A stretch of DNA of 64,000 bases from Otis tarda (lineage: Eukaryota > Chordata > Aves > Otidiformes > Otididae): positions 25,150,871-25,214,870 of the forward strand of contig CM048557.1 of assembly GCA_026413225.1 (NCBI GenBank), written 5' to 3'. The notes below the pieces were generated by a model. It made no database searches. It saw only the letters and a list, made by a program, of their open reading frames with translations, and was not told where the DNA came from. Both the position numbers and the translations under genes were made by a program. Shown here piece after piece: positions 53,711-64,000 of the stretch. Within the stretch, counting starts at the first letter, position 1. Each line of letters begins with the position of its first letter.

Positions 53711-53891
53711 TGTCGTAGTTCAGCCCCAATCGGGACCAGACTACGCAGTCTCTCTCTCACTCCCCTCACCCTCCGAGAGAATAGGGGGAGATGATATAAG
53801 AAAAATGGCTCAAGGTTTGAGATAAGGACAGGGTGAAAATCCTTAAAGTTACCGTCATGGGCAAAAGACTCAACTTGGGAAAAACTATTCA

Positions 53892-53897
53892 TTTATT
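53892..53897 (-). promoter_or_regulatory. LTR poly(A) signal (AATAAA)
   Basis: TTTATT on the plus strand reads AATAAA in LTR sense, about 180 bp before the LTR's 3' end, the expected position for the R/U5 boundary. Confidence 0.6.
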
Positions 53898-54677
53898 ACT
53901 ACAAACAGCAGGATGAGACAGAAAACAAGAAAACTTCTCCCCACCCCTCCCTCTTCCCAAGCTTAACATTATCTCGACTACCTTCCCGCCCCCGAGCGGC
54001 ACAGGGGGGAAGAGGGAATGGGGGTTGCAGTCAATTCACCACGCGTTGTTTTATGCTGCTGCTTCATGGTCGGGGGAAGAACTCCTCACATTCTTCCCCT
54101 GCTCTGTTGTGACGTCCCACCCATATGCCACAGTCCTTCATGAAACTGCTCTGGCGTGGGTCATCTCTTCCACGGAGTTCAGTCTCTCCAGAACAGCTGC
54201 CCCAGTGGGCCCTCCACGGGCCACAGCCACCTTCAGGCATCCACCTCCCCTGGTGTGGGGTCCTTCACGGGCTCCAAGTGGATCTCTGCTCCTCCATTGA
54301 CCTCCATGGGCTGCAGGGGGACAACCTGCTCCACCATGGTCGTCACCACAGGCTGCAGGGGAATCTTGGCCAGGAGCCACATTACTCCCCTCCTTCTTCA
54401 CTGACCTTGGCGTCTGCAGCTCTTTCTCTCGCAAGAAAAGTTCTTCACAACAGACTGGCAGACACCTCTCAGAATCTCTTCACATCATCCATCTCATCTC
54501 CTCTCCACTTCTTGCAGCTGGGCCAGGCTGAGTCAGGCCCAGTTGGCTGCCTGGCGAGAGGCCAGAGGGTGAGGCCTGCAAGGCCCATGAGGCCTGCACC
54601 TCCCCCTCTCCTCCTCTGCCCCCGCTCAGCTTCTTCACATCTTCTCTTGTCCCTTTTTTTTTTAATGTTTTCCCCTT

Positions 54678-54685
54678 CTTAAATA
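54678..54685 (-). promoter_or_regulatory. LTR TATA box (TATTTAAG)
   Basis: The sense strand reads TATTTAAG followed by AAGGGGAAAAC. The same word sits at the matching place (63429-63436) in the second copy, so the core promoter word is unchanged in both. Confidence 0.65.
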
Positions 54686-54863
54686 TGTTACCACAGAGGC
54701 GTTATCACGGAACATTCTGCTACCAATTGGCTCAGCCTTGGCCAGCAGCAGGTCCGCCCTAGGCCCGGCCGAGTCCACTGAACAAAGGGAAGCAACTTCT
54801 AGCAGTTTCCTACAGAAGCTACCACCTTAGCCTCCCCCCTCCTCACTAAACAAAACCACAACA

Positions 54864-54868
54864 ATTGA
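54864..54868 (+). repeat. Target-site duplication, right (ATTGA)
   Basis: Exact copy of 53706-53710, directly after the LTR end CCACAACA. Confidence 0.9.
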
Positions 54869-57800
54869 CTTTTATTCTTGACCACTTTTTCCAACAAATT
54901 GATTTTGTACTAGTGAAAAATAACAGAGCAAGAATCTTGGAACCGAAAGTCCTCTAATAAAAAAATAGCTGTAACACGTGTGGCAGCAACACAATCTCTC
55001 CATCTTTCATTACAATTGTCATCTTACTTCTCTCGGTGCCAAATAAGCAGCAAAGCAACCTGTACCTTTTCTTTGGGCCATATGTCTCCTTAGCCAGGTC
55101 TTTGAGTGTGGAGCAAGAAATGCCAGGCTTGCTTCTAGGTCACCTCTCTTTAATGCACTGATTTTAATCCATGGTCCAGCTCTGTTGCCAGGTTGTCTAT
55201 ATTCTCTTTATTTTCTGTGTCAAAAACACTTGCTGTATGTTCCCAAAATAGCTCCATAGGACTTTTCTAATACTCTTCTTGGTTGTTACACTCTCCCAGC
55301 TTTTTCCTTTGTAGCTACACATCTATTATGATTGACCTTGTCATTTTCTACATTTCATTCACTGTGAACACAACCATCACACAGTTATGGCAATTGTGTC
55401 TCTTCATATCCAACAGCTGCATCTCGCCCCAGCAATGTCTGCATTTTGCAATCTGCATTTATGAAAATTCAATAATAATGGACTATAGCAAAAATTTTGC
55501 TGCTACCAGTAGTGGTTCTCATTTTCTGTCCTTCAATGGGTTTTCTGCTCCTGAAGAAATTATTTTCTTTGCCAACTTGGAAGCTAAATCTTTGCTATTT
55601 TTATGGTGGTTTTTTTGCTTAGCTCAGTAATGGTCTGTGGTTATTGTCCAGAAGGGAGCCCCAGGTGGGACCCAGGCCTGAGACATCAGCTGTTTAAACA
55701 AGTGGAATGGCTGTCATTAATCTTTGCTTCTGGAGCTCATAACAGGAAAATGGAGCGAGCAGGGAATTGGTTCTCAATAAAAGAAACGTCCTTCAGCCTT
55801 GCACAGTTTCATGTCCAGCCACTAATCAATATATATTGTTCTCATAGATCACAGCAGCAGCACGTGAGAAATTGTTTGGACTAGAGGCTTGTGTAGAGTG
55901 GACATGCGAGGATTTCCCATGCACATGAAAGACAAATCAATCTTCTAGAATAAGACTTGAAAGAAGTATTGGGAAAAGGCAAGAGATGATACCAAAGATG
56001 CTTGGAAATAGACCCTTTGGGGGCATATTTAAGAAAGGAAGAAAGTCTGGTTCTTGTCATGAGAGTATTCTTGTACTTCAAAGATCAATACAAATATGTT
56101 AGAAGATATGTCTTTGCAAAAATACCAGTAGCTGAGAGCTAACTGAAAAGCGTCACCTGCCTGCACACCAGGCCCTCCTTGTCTTAATGCCTCACTCTCA
56201 CTGGTGTCTCAAACACCTGCATCCTTCAGTCCACTCATGACATATTTCTCTACATCGCTTCTTTGATCCAACTGTCTTGCTCTTGCCCCTTTCTCCTCTC
56301 TCCATCAAATCTCTTTTTGCTATACTGGGGCTGTATTCAACTGCAAAACACGATTCTTCTTAAACAACAAAGTTCCTGAGTGCTATAAGCCAATCCAGCC
56401 TCCTTTCTGCACTCTTGAACTGGCAAAACTGTTGCTATGAGTATAATTTACCCATGAGAGTGGTCCCAAGATGCAAGAGGCCCGCATTGCTTAGATATAG
56501 GAATGTAACCTTCAGATTACTGCTGCCTTAGTCCACAGAGCTGACTTCAGCCTGGCTGAAGCATCACACTGAAATTTGACAGCAAACCAGAAGTTCCCAT
56601 CCTACTCCTGGTTCTTTGTTAACAGCAACCAAAATTGCAATTTCAGAATTACGTTTCTTACCAGAGGCTTTAGCTACAAGTAAATCAGTTTTTCTTCAGG
56701 AACAAAGCAAAACATCAGCATCATTTAACGGGCTGTGATGATCAAACTGTGTGCAAAGGCTGCTATTTCATGGCCCATCACAATCGTATCTTTTTCCACT
56801 GCTGGAGAGTAGGGCACGTTAGTTCTGGCATACACTGGATTGAGCATCTCTGAAGGAATGGTTTAATGGGCCCAACAGCTTATTTTCTATTAAGAACAGA
56901 GGGTACCTTAAAGTCAGCCATGATGAAGAATAGAAAGGTTTTAATGGCTGAGAATTTGACCAGTAGGTAATACAGCCCCTGTGTTTTCAGCTGCTGTGCA
57001 GCAGAGGTTACAGCAAGAGGCATTTCAATTCCCAGAAGGAAGAAAGCACTTCTGGTTATATTACCAAGACAAATAGTGCAGTGAAATCAGTTCTGAGAGA
57101 CAAGAATTGGTCCCGAAAGATTGACTGAGTAAATTTTCAATACAATTCAATTTATATGCTTCTTTGGTACTTTCCATTTTTTCCTCATAAGCAGGTGGTA
57201 GGCAGTGCAGAATGTGGCAAGCTCTTTTATACGATTGATGATTTAGACTCTTCAATTAAAAGCATGTTTGCAGGTCTGAGCAAATCTCTGTGATGAGGGA
57301 GAAGGGAGAGCTCTGTGTGTGTAAAGAAGAAAGTCTTATTTCATGTGTCTATTAGCACTTCTGCTCCTGTTTAATTCTGCCATTATTTGACCAAGGGGAT
57401 AAGGCACCACAGCACACTGCTGTTGGTTGGCAGTGTGATACCTAGCTCCCTTCCAGCGCAGTGTCCACACCACCCTGCCAAGGACATGGGGAAGTCAAGC
57501 GTGAGCTGGGAATTTTGCCATTACGGATTGAGGCTGGGCGCCATCATCACATAAGGGCTGAACACACTGTTGTTCTTGATGCCTTCTGTCACCCATCTTA
57601 TTCTCTAAATGTCTGGCTAGGGAGGGATAAACTCAAGGAAGCTGTGTGTCACTACAGGTTTGAGCATTTTTAAAAAGTGGAAAAAAGAAAAATATTATTT
57701 CTACTCTGGGACACTATCATGCAGTTCCCTTTTTCTCCTTGAGAACACTGGAAATGCTTGCTCCTGCTGTAGCTCCTCTTCCCAGTTAAGGAATGTCCTT

Positions 57801-58286
57801 CTTTGGTTTGGCAGATCTGGGGTCACAGTCCACCCTCCCCCTCCCCCCACCCCCGCATCCCTGCTGGCTGCCAGGGCTGCACACGTGGGCTAAGAGGATG
57901 CTGCCAGCCCGCTTCTGAGTGCTGGGGCCTCACACATGTGCTCTTTTGTTTTTACAGACTTTCTAATAAGCGCTGAGACCAAACACCTTGGATTGATGTG
58001 CTGTTAAAGAAAGCCTGGCTCCTGACAGTGGTTTTGAAAAGGACATTTCGCCTTTTCTTGTTGAATGAAAATTACTCTTTGAGAATGACATGCAGTGAAT
58101 ATTCAGATTCCCTGCAATTCTTAAGATAACTAAACTTTCTTATCCTATAAATGGTAGCCTGTAAAACATCCTTAGCATATGTCTTTTATGGGATTCAGTA
58201 TCTTTGGTACTTGGATATTTCTTTTGCCCTCTCAGAAATGAGATTTTGATTGATTCATTTTATAATTATGGTCATGATTGCAAGTT
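54869..58286. other. Non-coding stretch, nothing recognised
   Basis: No gene or named repeat recognised. A C-rich run (CCCTCCCCCTCCCCCCACCC-like) lies around 57830-57855. Confidence 0.5.
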
Positions 58287-58321
58287 GTTTTGTTTTGTTT
58301 TGTTTTGTTTTGTTTTGTTTT
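58287..58321 (+). repeat. (GTTTT)7 pentanucleotide microsatellite
   Basis: Seven perfect GTTTT units. The lack of interruptions suggests it may be length-variable. It is in non-coding context. Confidence 0.97.
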
Positions 58322-61300
58322 CACTAATTTATTGCAAATTACACTAAGGAGCTGCTCATTGAATAACCTATATTTTCATTACCTAAACAGTCCTGGGATG
58401 AAAAATGCCTGTTGTCTTCTGGCTGCGAGAAAGGAGACTTGTTGCTTTTAGCTGTATTCTGAGTTGAGAATTCACTGACAGTTATTTGTGAGGTACCGAA
58501 AAAACATTGTAAATTGGCTTGGCTGCAGCTGTACTTTGGAAGGAGTGTATAAACAGCGTATATCATTCAAACTCACCACATTTCAGAGATGTGCTTTTGT
58601 TGTAAATTTGGGATACTGAGCTGTGTTAATGTAGCTATACGGCTTCCGGACTACAAGTGTTACTTCAGTTAGCTGTCATCTTCTGTTAATGTAAGGGATG
58701 TTCCCACAAAATGGCATCTTGCCAGCTAAATCCAAGTTATTCTCTGGAGGTGCCTCTCTTTCTTTCCCTTGACTATAGATATCTTGGTATATCTTGACCC
58801 CCAGTGGAAGTACCTGACTTAAACATCTCAGACTAGATGGAATGAAGCTAGTTGTGTGCATCCCCGCTGAGAGCCGTGGAAATTGATGCAATCTTGATGT
58901 GGTCAGAGAGATTAAGGCTGTGCAATTTTTAGCAAGATTGCTAAAGTGGGCAGCATACATCGGGCTGCTTCCACAATTCAGGATGCTGAAAATATTCCCA
59001 TTGGCACAAACATTATCTCTGGTTCAGAGGTGGCTTGGCCCTCCTGTATTAACTTTAAACATATTTAGAGAACAAATCAGGTGAGCAGTCCTATGTATGG
59101 ACTTCTGTGGTATTTGGGGCAGGAAGCTGTTTTAATCAACAGAGGCTGTCAGGGAGTATAAGCCACATTGTTGTATCGTCTCCACTACTCCCAGACCCTG
59201 ACAGGTTGACGGATTGCTGCTCAGAAAGGTTTCTTGCGGCCATAGGCTGTGTTCCAGGGTGATAAACCTGGCCTTTCCCTCTCCTGTTGTCTGCACTGAC
59301 TTAGGTCTGTAATGTACATGCCGAGACTTTACCCGAGTTTCCCTTTATGGTAGCAAAGATAAAACCTGAGACATGCAGCAAGGACGTAGCATTAAATTAT
59401 TTTGACAGAGCTAAGATTACTTGCCCAGGGTGTCAGTCAGGAGAAAGAAAGAAGACAGCAGGAGAAGTACACTGATAAGGCAGCCAAGACTGGAGTCCAG
59501 AGAGGTGTCTTTTGAGGTGGAAATGCAGCAGCCTGGGCATAGAGATTTTCAGAAGAGGCAGACCTGCTAGCATCTGCAATACTATGGCTTGAATACTGCA
59601 GGACTCTGAGAGCCCCTGCCCTCTGAATATCTATGGCTGTTGAAGATAAGCAGGACATGAGCAATGGTAATTAGCATCTCCCTATCTTTTGTATGCACCC
59701 AGTTCCCAGTACCATGGCACATATACCCTAAAACATTACTCTGTAAGAATGACTAAATCAACTTTTATCTGAATTTCCATATGTTTCTTATAAATATTCA
59801 TGTATTTAGTTTCACCACACAGCTATAAGGTACAGAAGTATTATTATTACCATGTTGTGAATAAGGAGCATTTCAGGAGATGCAACTTTATGCCTGCAGT
59901 TTAGATCACATAGATGTCTAACTCCTTTATTGCTCCTTCAAAACAAGGATTTAAGCACCTAAATTACCTAAACTGTCAGCACAAAGTGTTACTTCTCTGA
60001 AGGAACAGGCTAATGCCCCAAAATCTCACCCTAAGTGATGATCTACATCAACTCAGAAACGCGCAGTATGGAAAAAAGGGGGGCTTGCACAATCTTAACT
60101 TCTTGTGACATTTCTTAGGCAAAAGACCATCTTTTCTGTGTATTGTTGATCCAGTGTAATCTATGAGACTGTGTTACTTTGGTTAATTGGAAATGAGTCT
60201 TAAAGGAGTGCAGTGAAGTAGCAAGTGAAAAAGTTCTATTTAATATGTATGGTTTAAGCTCTACCTCCATAACCTCATTAAATGTTTTCCAAAAAAAAAA
60301 AAAGGGATGTGGAACAGATATTTGGTGTTTTATACAAAGAATCTCACCAAGTGGAAGGTCCTTACTTCAGCCTGTGAAATTATTAGCTGCTCACAACATT
60401 CATCATAACTCCAGGCACAGCATCATAGCCACCCATGGCTTCGGACTGCTCACTTGCAAAATCCATGTCATGCCTTCAGTTCCTTGATGATCAGTAGTTT
60501 CTTTCCCCTTCCCTGGATGGACAAAGGTGTGAAACTAAGGGGCTATGAATGTTTTTCATCTATTCTTAAAGTTAGAATTCCAGTTCATAGCATTGCCACT
60601 AGAATAATTACCTATTAGATTTGTCATTAACTCCGGTTCTTTTTAATGTATTAGCATAGAGGCTGCAAGAACCAAGGGAACAGAAACATTGGAAGCTACT
60701 TCTTACACATCAGTGAAATAATAAAACATTATGAACTGAAAAAGGAACATGAGCTTAAAAGAACAAATTGCATCTGGAAATTTTATTTACGTATCAAAAC
60801 TAATTATTGCAAGTTCCACCTCGGTAGCATTTGAGGATTTCATTACAAGATCTAATTGGACTTATATATGCTGTAAAAGTTTTTTATCTTTTAATTGGTA
60901 GCAGAAATCAAAGCAAAGAGAATAAGAGACAAACTTGGTATTTGTTTCGTAAACTCATCTTCTGGCTTCATTTACATTTACATGGTTCTTTGGAGCCACT
61001 CACAGCACAGGCTTGTATTAGCATGCCAAAAGAGAATCTGCTCCTGGTCCTTCAGTTCAGTGCTTCAGAAATTCATCAGAGTCATTCAGCCAGTCAGATC
61101 TTAATTACCAAAGGATGCTACTTCAAGTCAGCCCTGAGTATCTTGCCTCTCCTCAAGCCTCTCTGGAATGCATTTGGAAAAAAAGACAAGTAGCAGCTGT
61201 TGTGCTGTTTTACTGCACTATCCGTGATGGAGCTCCAAGCCTGCTTTCCCAAGGGTGAGTGAGTCCTTGGAATAGCTCATCTGAATTAAGTTTGTGGGTC

Positions 61301-63258
61301 TGGACCATAGCCATTTTAAACGTCACCAATCCTGGTAGCATGAACATTTTTGGTTGATTCTGCCTTAAAAGTAGCCAAGCTGAAACAGCTCCTTCAGAGC
61401 TCATGGATGTTAAGAATGAGAATGACTTGAGTTCTGCCTGCACTGCCCAGTGCTGCTTTGTGCATTGACCTCCACTAATGCCCGCATAGCAGGCACCAAA
61501 ACCAGAAGTACTATAGCTGTTCTGCCTAATTGGCCTAAGTTAAAACTGAAGGATATACAAAAACATAGGAAAATGAAAAGCCTGTAAGAACCTCGTCCAC
61601 ACCACCATTTTTCACAATACCCTCCAATAGTTACTGGAGCTGACACCATTGTGAATGAGATAGATAAGCAAAATATCTCTTGAACTGGTGTGGAGACACT
61701 TCTAGAGTCAGTAATGACGAGATGGATTCCTCCAGTTCAGTGAATCAATAACAGCTGAATTCATTAATAATGAAGTAGCAGTAGCAGCAGCAGGGGAATA
61801 TAACCCACCACCACCTTAGGACTCTGATGTGCAAAAAGCTGGCTAGATGCTAGTGCAACTAACACACAGCCCAGCAAGACAAACAGTGGGTAAAAATGGC
61901 CTACATGGTAATACCTCTAAGACTAGAGGTAGTAATGAAATGGTGAGCGGCTTTAGGGCCCCAGTGCTGAGACCAGCAAGAGACCACATGTTGGTGACAC
62001 CAAAATATCTCCTCATAAAACTCAGGCAGCACTGAGCACTCTGAGCTCAAGGTAAACTAGCCTGAGTGCATCCCTGGACCTTACACTATAACATCTGACA
62101 TCAGGCTGTAAGTGGACACAGCAGCAGGAAGAGGAAAAGTGGTCTCAAAGGGCCTCTTGAATAATTAACATTTATGCTGGCAAGTTGGTAGGCTGAATGA
62201 ACAACAGCTGCCAAAGAGACTGAAGAGTTTGTTGTACTTATCATTCATGTGTACTTGACTGTATTTGTTGTATTTTGTCAAAGACTAGCTGTGTCCTTTC
62301 TTCCTTCACGCTTTTATTTTATATGCAAACTCAATGTTTGTGAGGGAACTATTGCCTGTCAACCTTTCCATTGAGAGGTATTTAATCTTCTCAGTTTTCT
62401 GTGTGTTTGATCCAATTTTGTGTGTGTTACATCTGTAAGAGGCCTATACTGGTACTGGCCACCCAGCCTGGGAGAAAAGTTATATGTGTCAGAAGTGTAA
62501 CACCTCCCAGCCTCTCCACTTAAAACTGTGAAAGTTGCCAGTCCTCCTTTCTGATTCTCCAGCATATTTTTAGATTTTTTTTCTAAATTTGCAAATAGAA
62601 ATAACTAGCAAGCTGCATTCACACCACAGATGGAAGCAGAAAGGGTGCAGGAACATTGTTTTCAGAGGCTGTTGACCTCCTTGGTGTCACCTTGCCCTAT
62701 CACCTTGCAGTGCTTCCCTTTGCCACGTAGAAAAAGGAGACCATGACATTTACACACAGATTTCCATGGGGCAGAAGGCCAACATGTCATTGGTCAGTTG
62801 CACTGGGAACCTTCAGAGAAAGTGGCTCAGGAAAGACAAAAGGTAGTGCTGACCCCAATAACACCATCATTTTCTCTCTGTGATGGTCCTGGGATGTGTC
62901 CTCCATTGAAAAAAACATCCTATTTCCCATGGCATTTGGACATAAAATGAGTATTAAGGAGGAAGTCTTTCAGGAAGCTGCTTTATTTTTTTTTTATCCA
63001 GCTCATTCTAACTCTCACTCACTCCTTGAAATGGCCCAAGGACTTCAATAGTAGATCCTCCCTTTGTTTTCCAGATATTAATTAAAGAGCTCAATCGTCA
63101 ATGCAGTTATTAAAATAAAATACTCGTGCAGTGTAAGGCAATCTAACTTTCCCTACTCCACAGAGGCCAACAACATGCGCCCTCTTTGGGGCCTTAATAT
63201 AATGAAAGACCTGAAGAGTTATTTAGAGCCACACTGAAGACTCACGTGTCTGAGTGGG
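58322..63258. other. Non-coding stretch, nothing recognised
   Basis: Only short frames are present (longest 120 codons at 60831-61193, no motif known). A11-A12 runs occur near 60290-60303. A short AGTAGCAGTAGCAGCAGCAG run occurs near 61773-61793. No transposon is recognised until the LTR at 63259. Confidence 0.5.
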
Positions 63259-64000
63259 TGTTGTGGTTTTGTTTAGGGGGGGCCTAAGGTGGTAGTTGCT
63301 GTAGGAAACTGCTAGAAGTCGCTCCCCTTTGTTCAGTGGACTCAGCCAGGCCTAGGGCAGACCTGCTGCTGGCCAAGGCCAAGCCGATTAGTAGCAGAAT
63401 GTTCCATGATAACGCCTCTGCGATAACGTATTTAAGAAGGGGAAAACAGAAAAAAAAAAAAAGGGACAAGAGAAGATGTGAAGAAGCTGAGCGGGGGCAG
63501 AGGAGCAGAGGGGGAGGTGCAGGCCTCACCCTCTGGCCCCTCGCCAGGTGGCCAACTGGGCCCGACTCGGCCCAGCCTGGCTGCAAGAAGTGGAGAGGAG
63601 ATGAGATGGATGATGTGAAGAGATTCTGAGAGGCATCTGCCAGCCTGTTGTGAAGAACTTTTCTTGTGAGAGGAATGGCTGCAGACGCCAAGGTCAGTGA
63701 AGAAGGAGGGGGAGGAGTAATGCGGCTCCTGGCCAAGATTCCCCTGCAGCCTGTGGTGATGACCATGGTGGAGCAGGTTGTCCCCCTGCAGCCCATGGAG
63801 GCCCATGGAGGAGCAGAGATCCACCTGCAGCTCGTGGAGGACCCCACACCAGGGGAGGTGGATGCCTGAAGGCAGCTGTGGCCCGTGGAGGGCCCACTGG
63901 GACAGCCGTTCTGGAGAGACTGCACCCCATGGAAGAGATGACCCACGCCAGAGCAGTTTCATGAAGGACTGTGGCATATGGGTGGGACCCCACAACGGAG
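63259..64000 (+). mobile_element. LTR of the same ERVL-like family, cut by the window edge
   Basis: It starts TGTTGTGGTTTTGTTTAG and follows the minus-strand LTR at 53711-54863 along its whole visible length; the last bases here (GGCATATGGGTGGGA...CACAAC) correspond to about 54101-54130 of that copy. By hand count about 15 differences fall in the first 175 aligned bases beyond one small length difference near the start, so identity is around 91%. Many differences are C/T or G/A changes at CpG sites. Its R/U5 end, and whether an internal provirus follows, lie outside the window, so it could be a solo LTR or the 5' LTR of a longer element. The left 5-bp flank is GTGGG; its partner cannot be seen. 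Confidence 0.92.
63429..63436 (+). promoter_or_regulatory. LTR TATA box (TATTTAAG)
   Basis: TATTTAAG about 170 bp into the LTR, followed by AAGGGGAAAACAG. It is identical to the word in the sister copy. If the LTR is active, transcription would start roughly 25-30 bp downstream and run to the right. Confidence 0.65.

Larger units (their letters stand above)
53711..54863 (-). mobile_element. Complete solo LTR, ERVL-like, about 1.15 kb
   Basis: On the sense (minus) strand the element begins TGTTGTGGTTTTGTTTAG and ends AACTACGACA, so its ends are the inverted pair typical of LTRs. It is flanked by perfect ATTGA duplications. A TATA box (TATTTAAG) lies about 180 bp from its start and an AATAAA poly(A) signal lies near its end, leaving an unusually long transcribed R region of nearly 800 bp. 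That region is GC-rich with repeated CCATGGAGG-like words. No primer-binding site, gag, pol or env adjoins it, so it is a solo LTR left by recombination. A sister copy starts at 63259 on the opposite strand. The ERVL-like class is inferred from the 5-bp duplication and remembered avian families; the subfamily is not resolved. Confidence 0.9.

Noticed and set aside
63666..63869. 67-codon sense frame in the LTR with repeated LQP/MEAHGG-like words
   Set aside because: It reflects internal LTR repeats. It is short and without known similarity.
63284..63946. 220-codon minus-strand frame
   Set aside because: It lies antisense inside an LTR and comes from GC-rich repeat sequence with few stops. No protein family is recognised, so it is not called as a gene.

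Overview
The window reads as bird nuclear DNA, most likely from a neoavian species. It is AT-rich, has no operon-like gene packing, and no open frame long or compact enough to be a bacterial or intact viral gene. The strongest taxonomic clue is the repeat set: a 5'-truncated CR1 LINE with the usual C-terminal reverse-transcriptase-ORF remnant and an ATTCT-type 3' tail, two older CR1 3'-end scraps, and three long terminal repeats (LTRs) whose ends (TGTTGTGG...) match ERVL-like LTR families I know from neoavian genomes. The subfamily and species assignments are inference.

Layout. 1-38.6 kb: non-coding, intergenic or intronic sequence with a few small repeats: an old 87-bp duplication at 7.6/8.0 kb, a 16-bp unit repeated three times at 9.5 kb, CR1 fragments at 12.2 and 20.2 kb, an ATT/ATC triplet tract at 19.0 kb and a short GT run at 36.65 kb. 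38.6-39.9 kb: a transposon cluster with a minus-strand LTR (38615-39252) followed by a plus-strand CR1 (39510-39932). 39.9-53.7 kb: no recognised feature. 53711-54863: a complete minus-strand LTR of about 1.15 kb flanked by a perfect 5-bp target duplication (ATTGA), so a solo LTR. 54.9-63.3 kb: no genes recognised, one (GTTTT)7 tract. 63259 to the window end: the first 742 bp of a second LTR of the same family on the plus strand, so the two copies form an inverted pair about 8.4 kb apart.

No host protein-coding gene was identified with confidence. A few short coding-like frames next to splice-donor-like sequences (around 1.8, 26.9, 28.7 and 52.1 kb) are recorded as low-confidence candidates. 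I did not find a previously undescribed biological system. The most notable structures are the inverted LTR pair, the long antisense reading frame retained in both LTR copies, and the old duplication at 7.6/8.0 kb.
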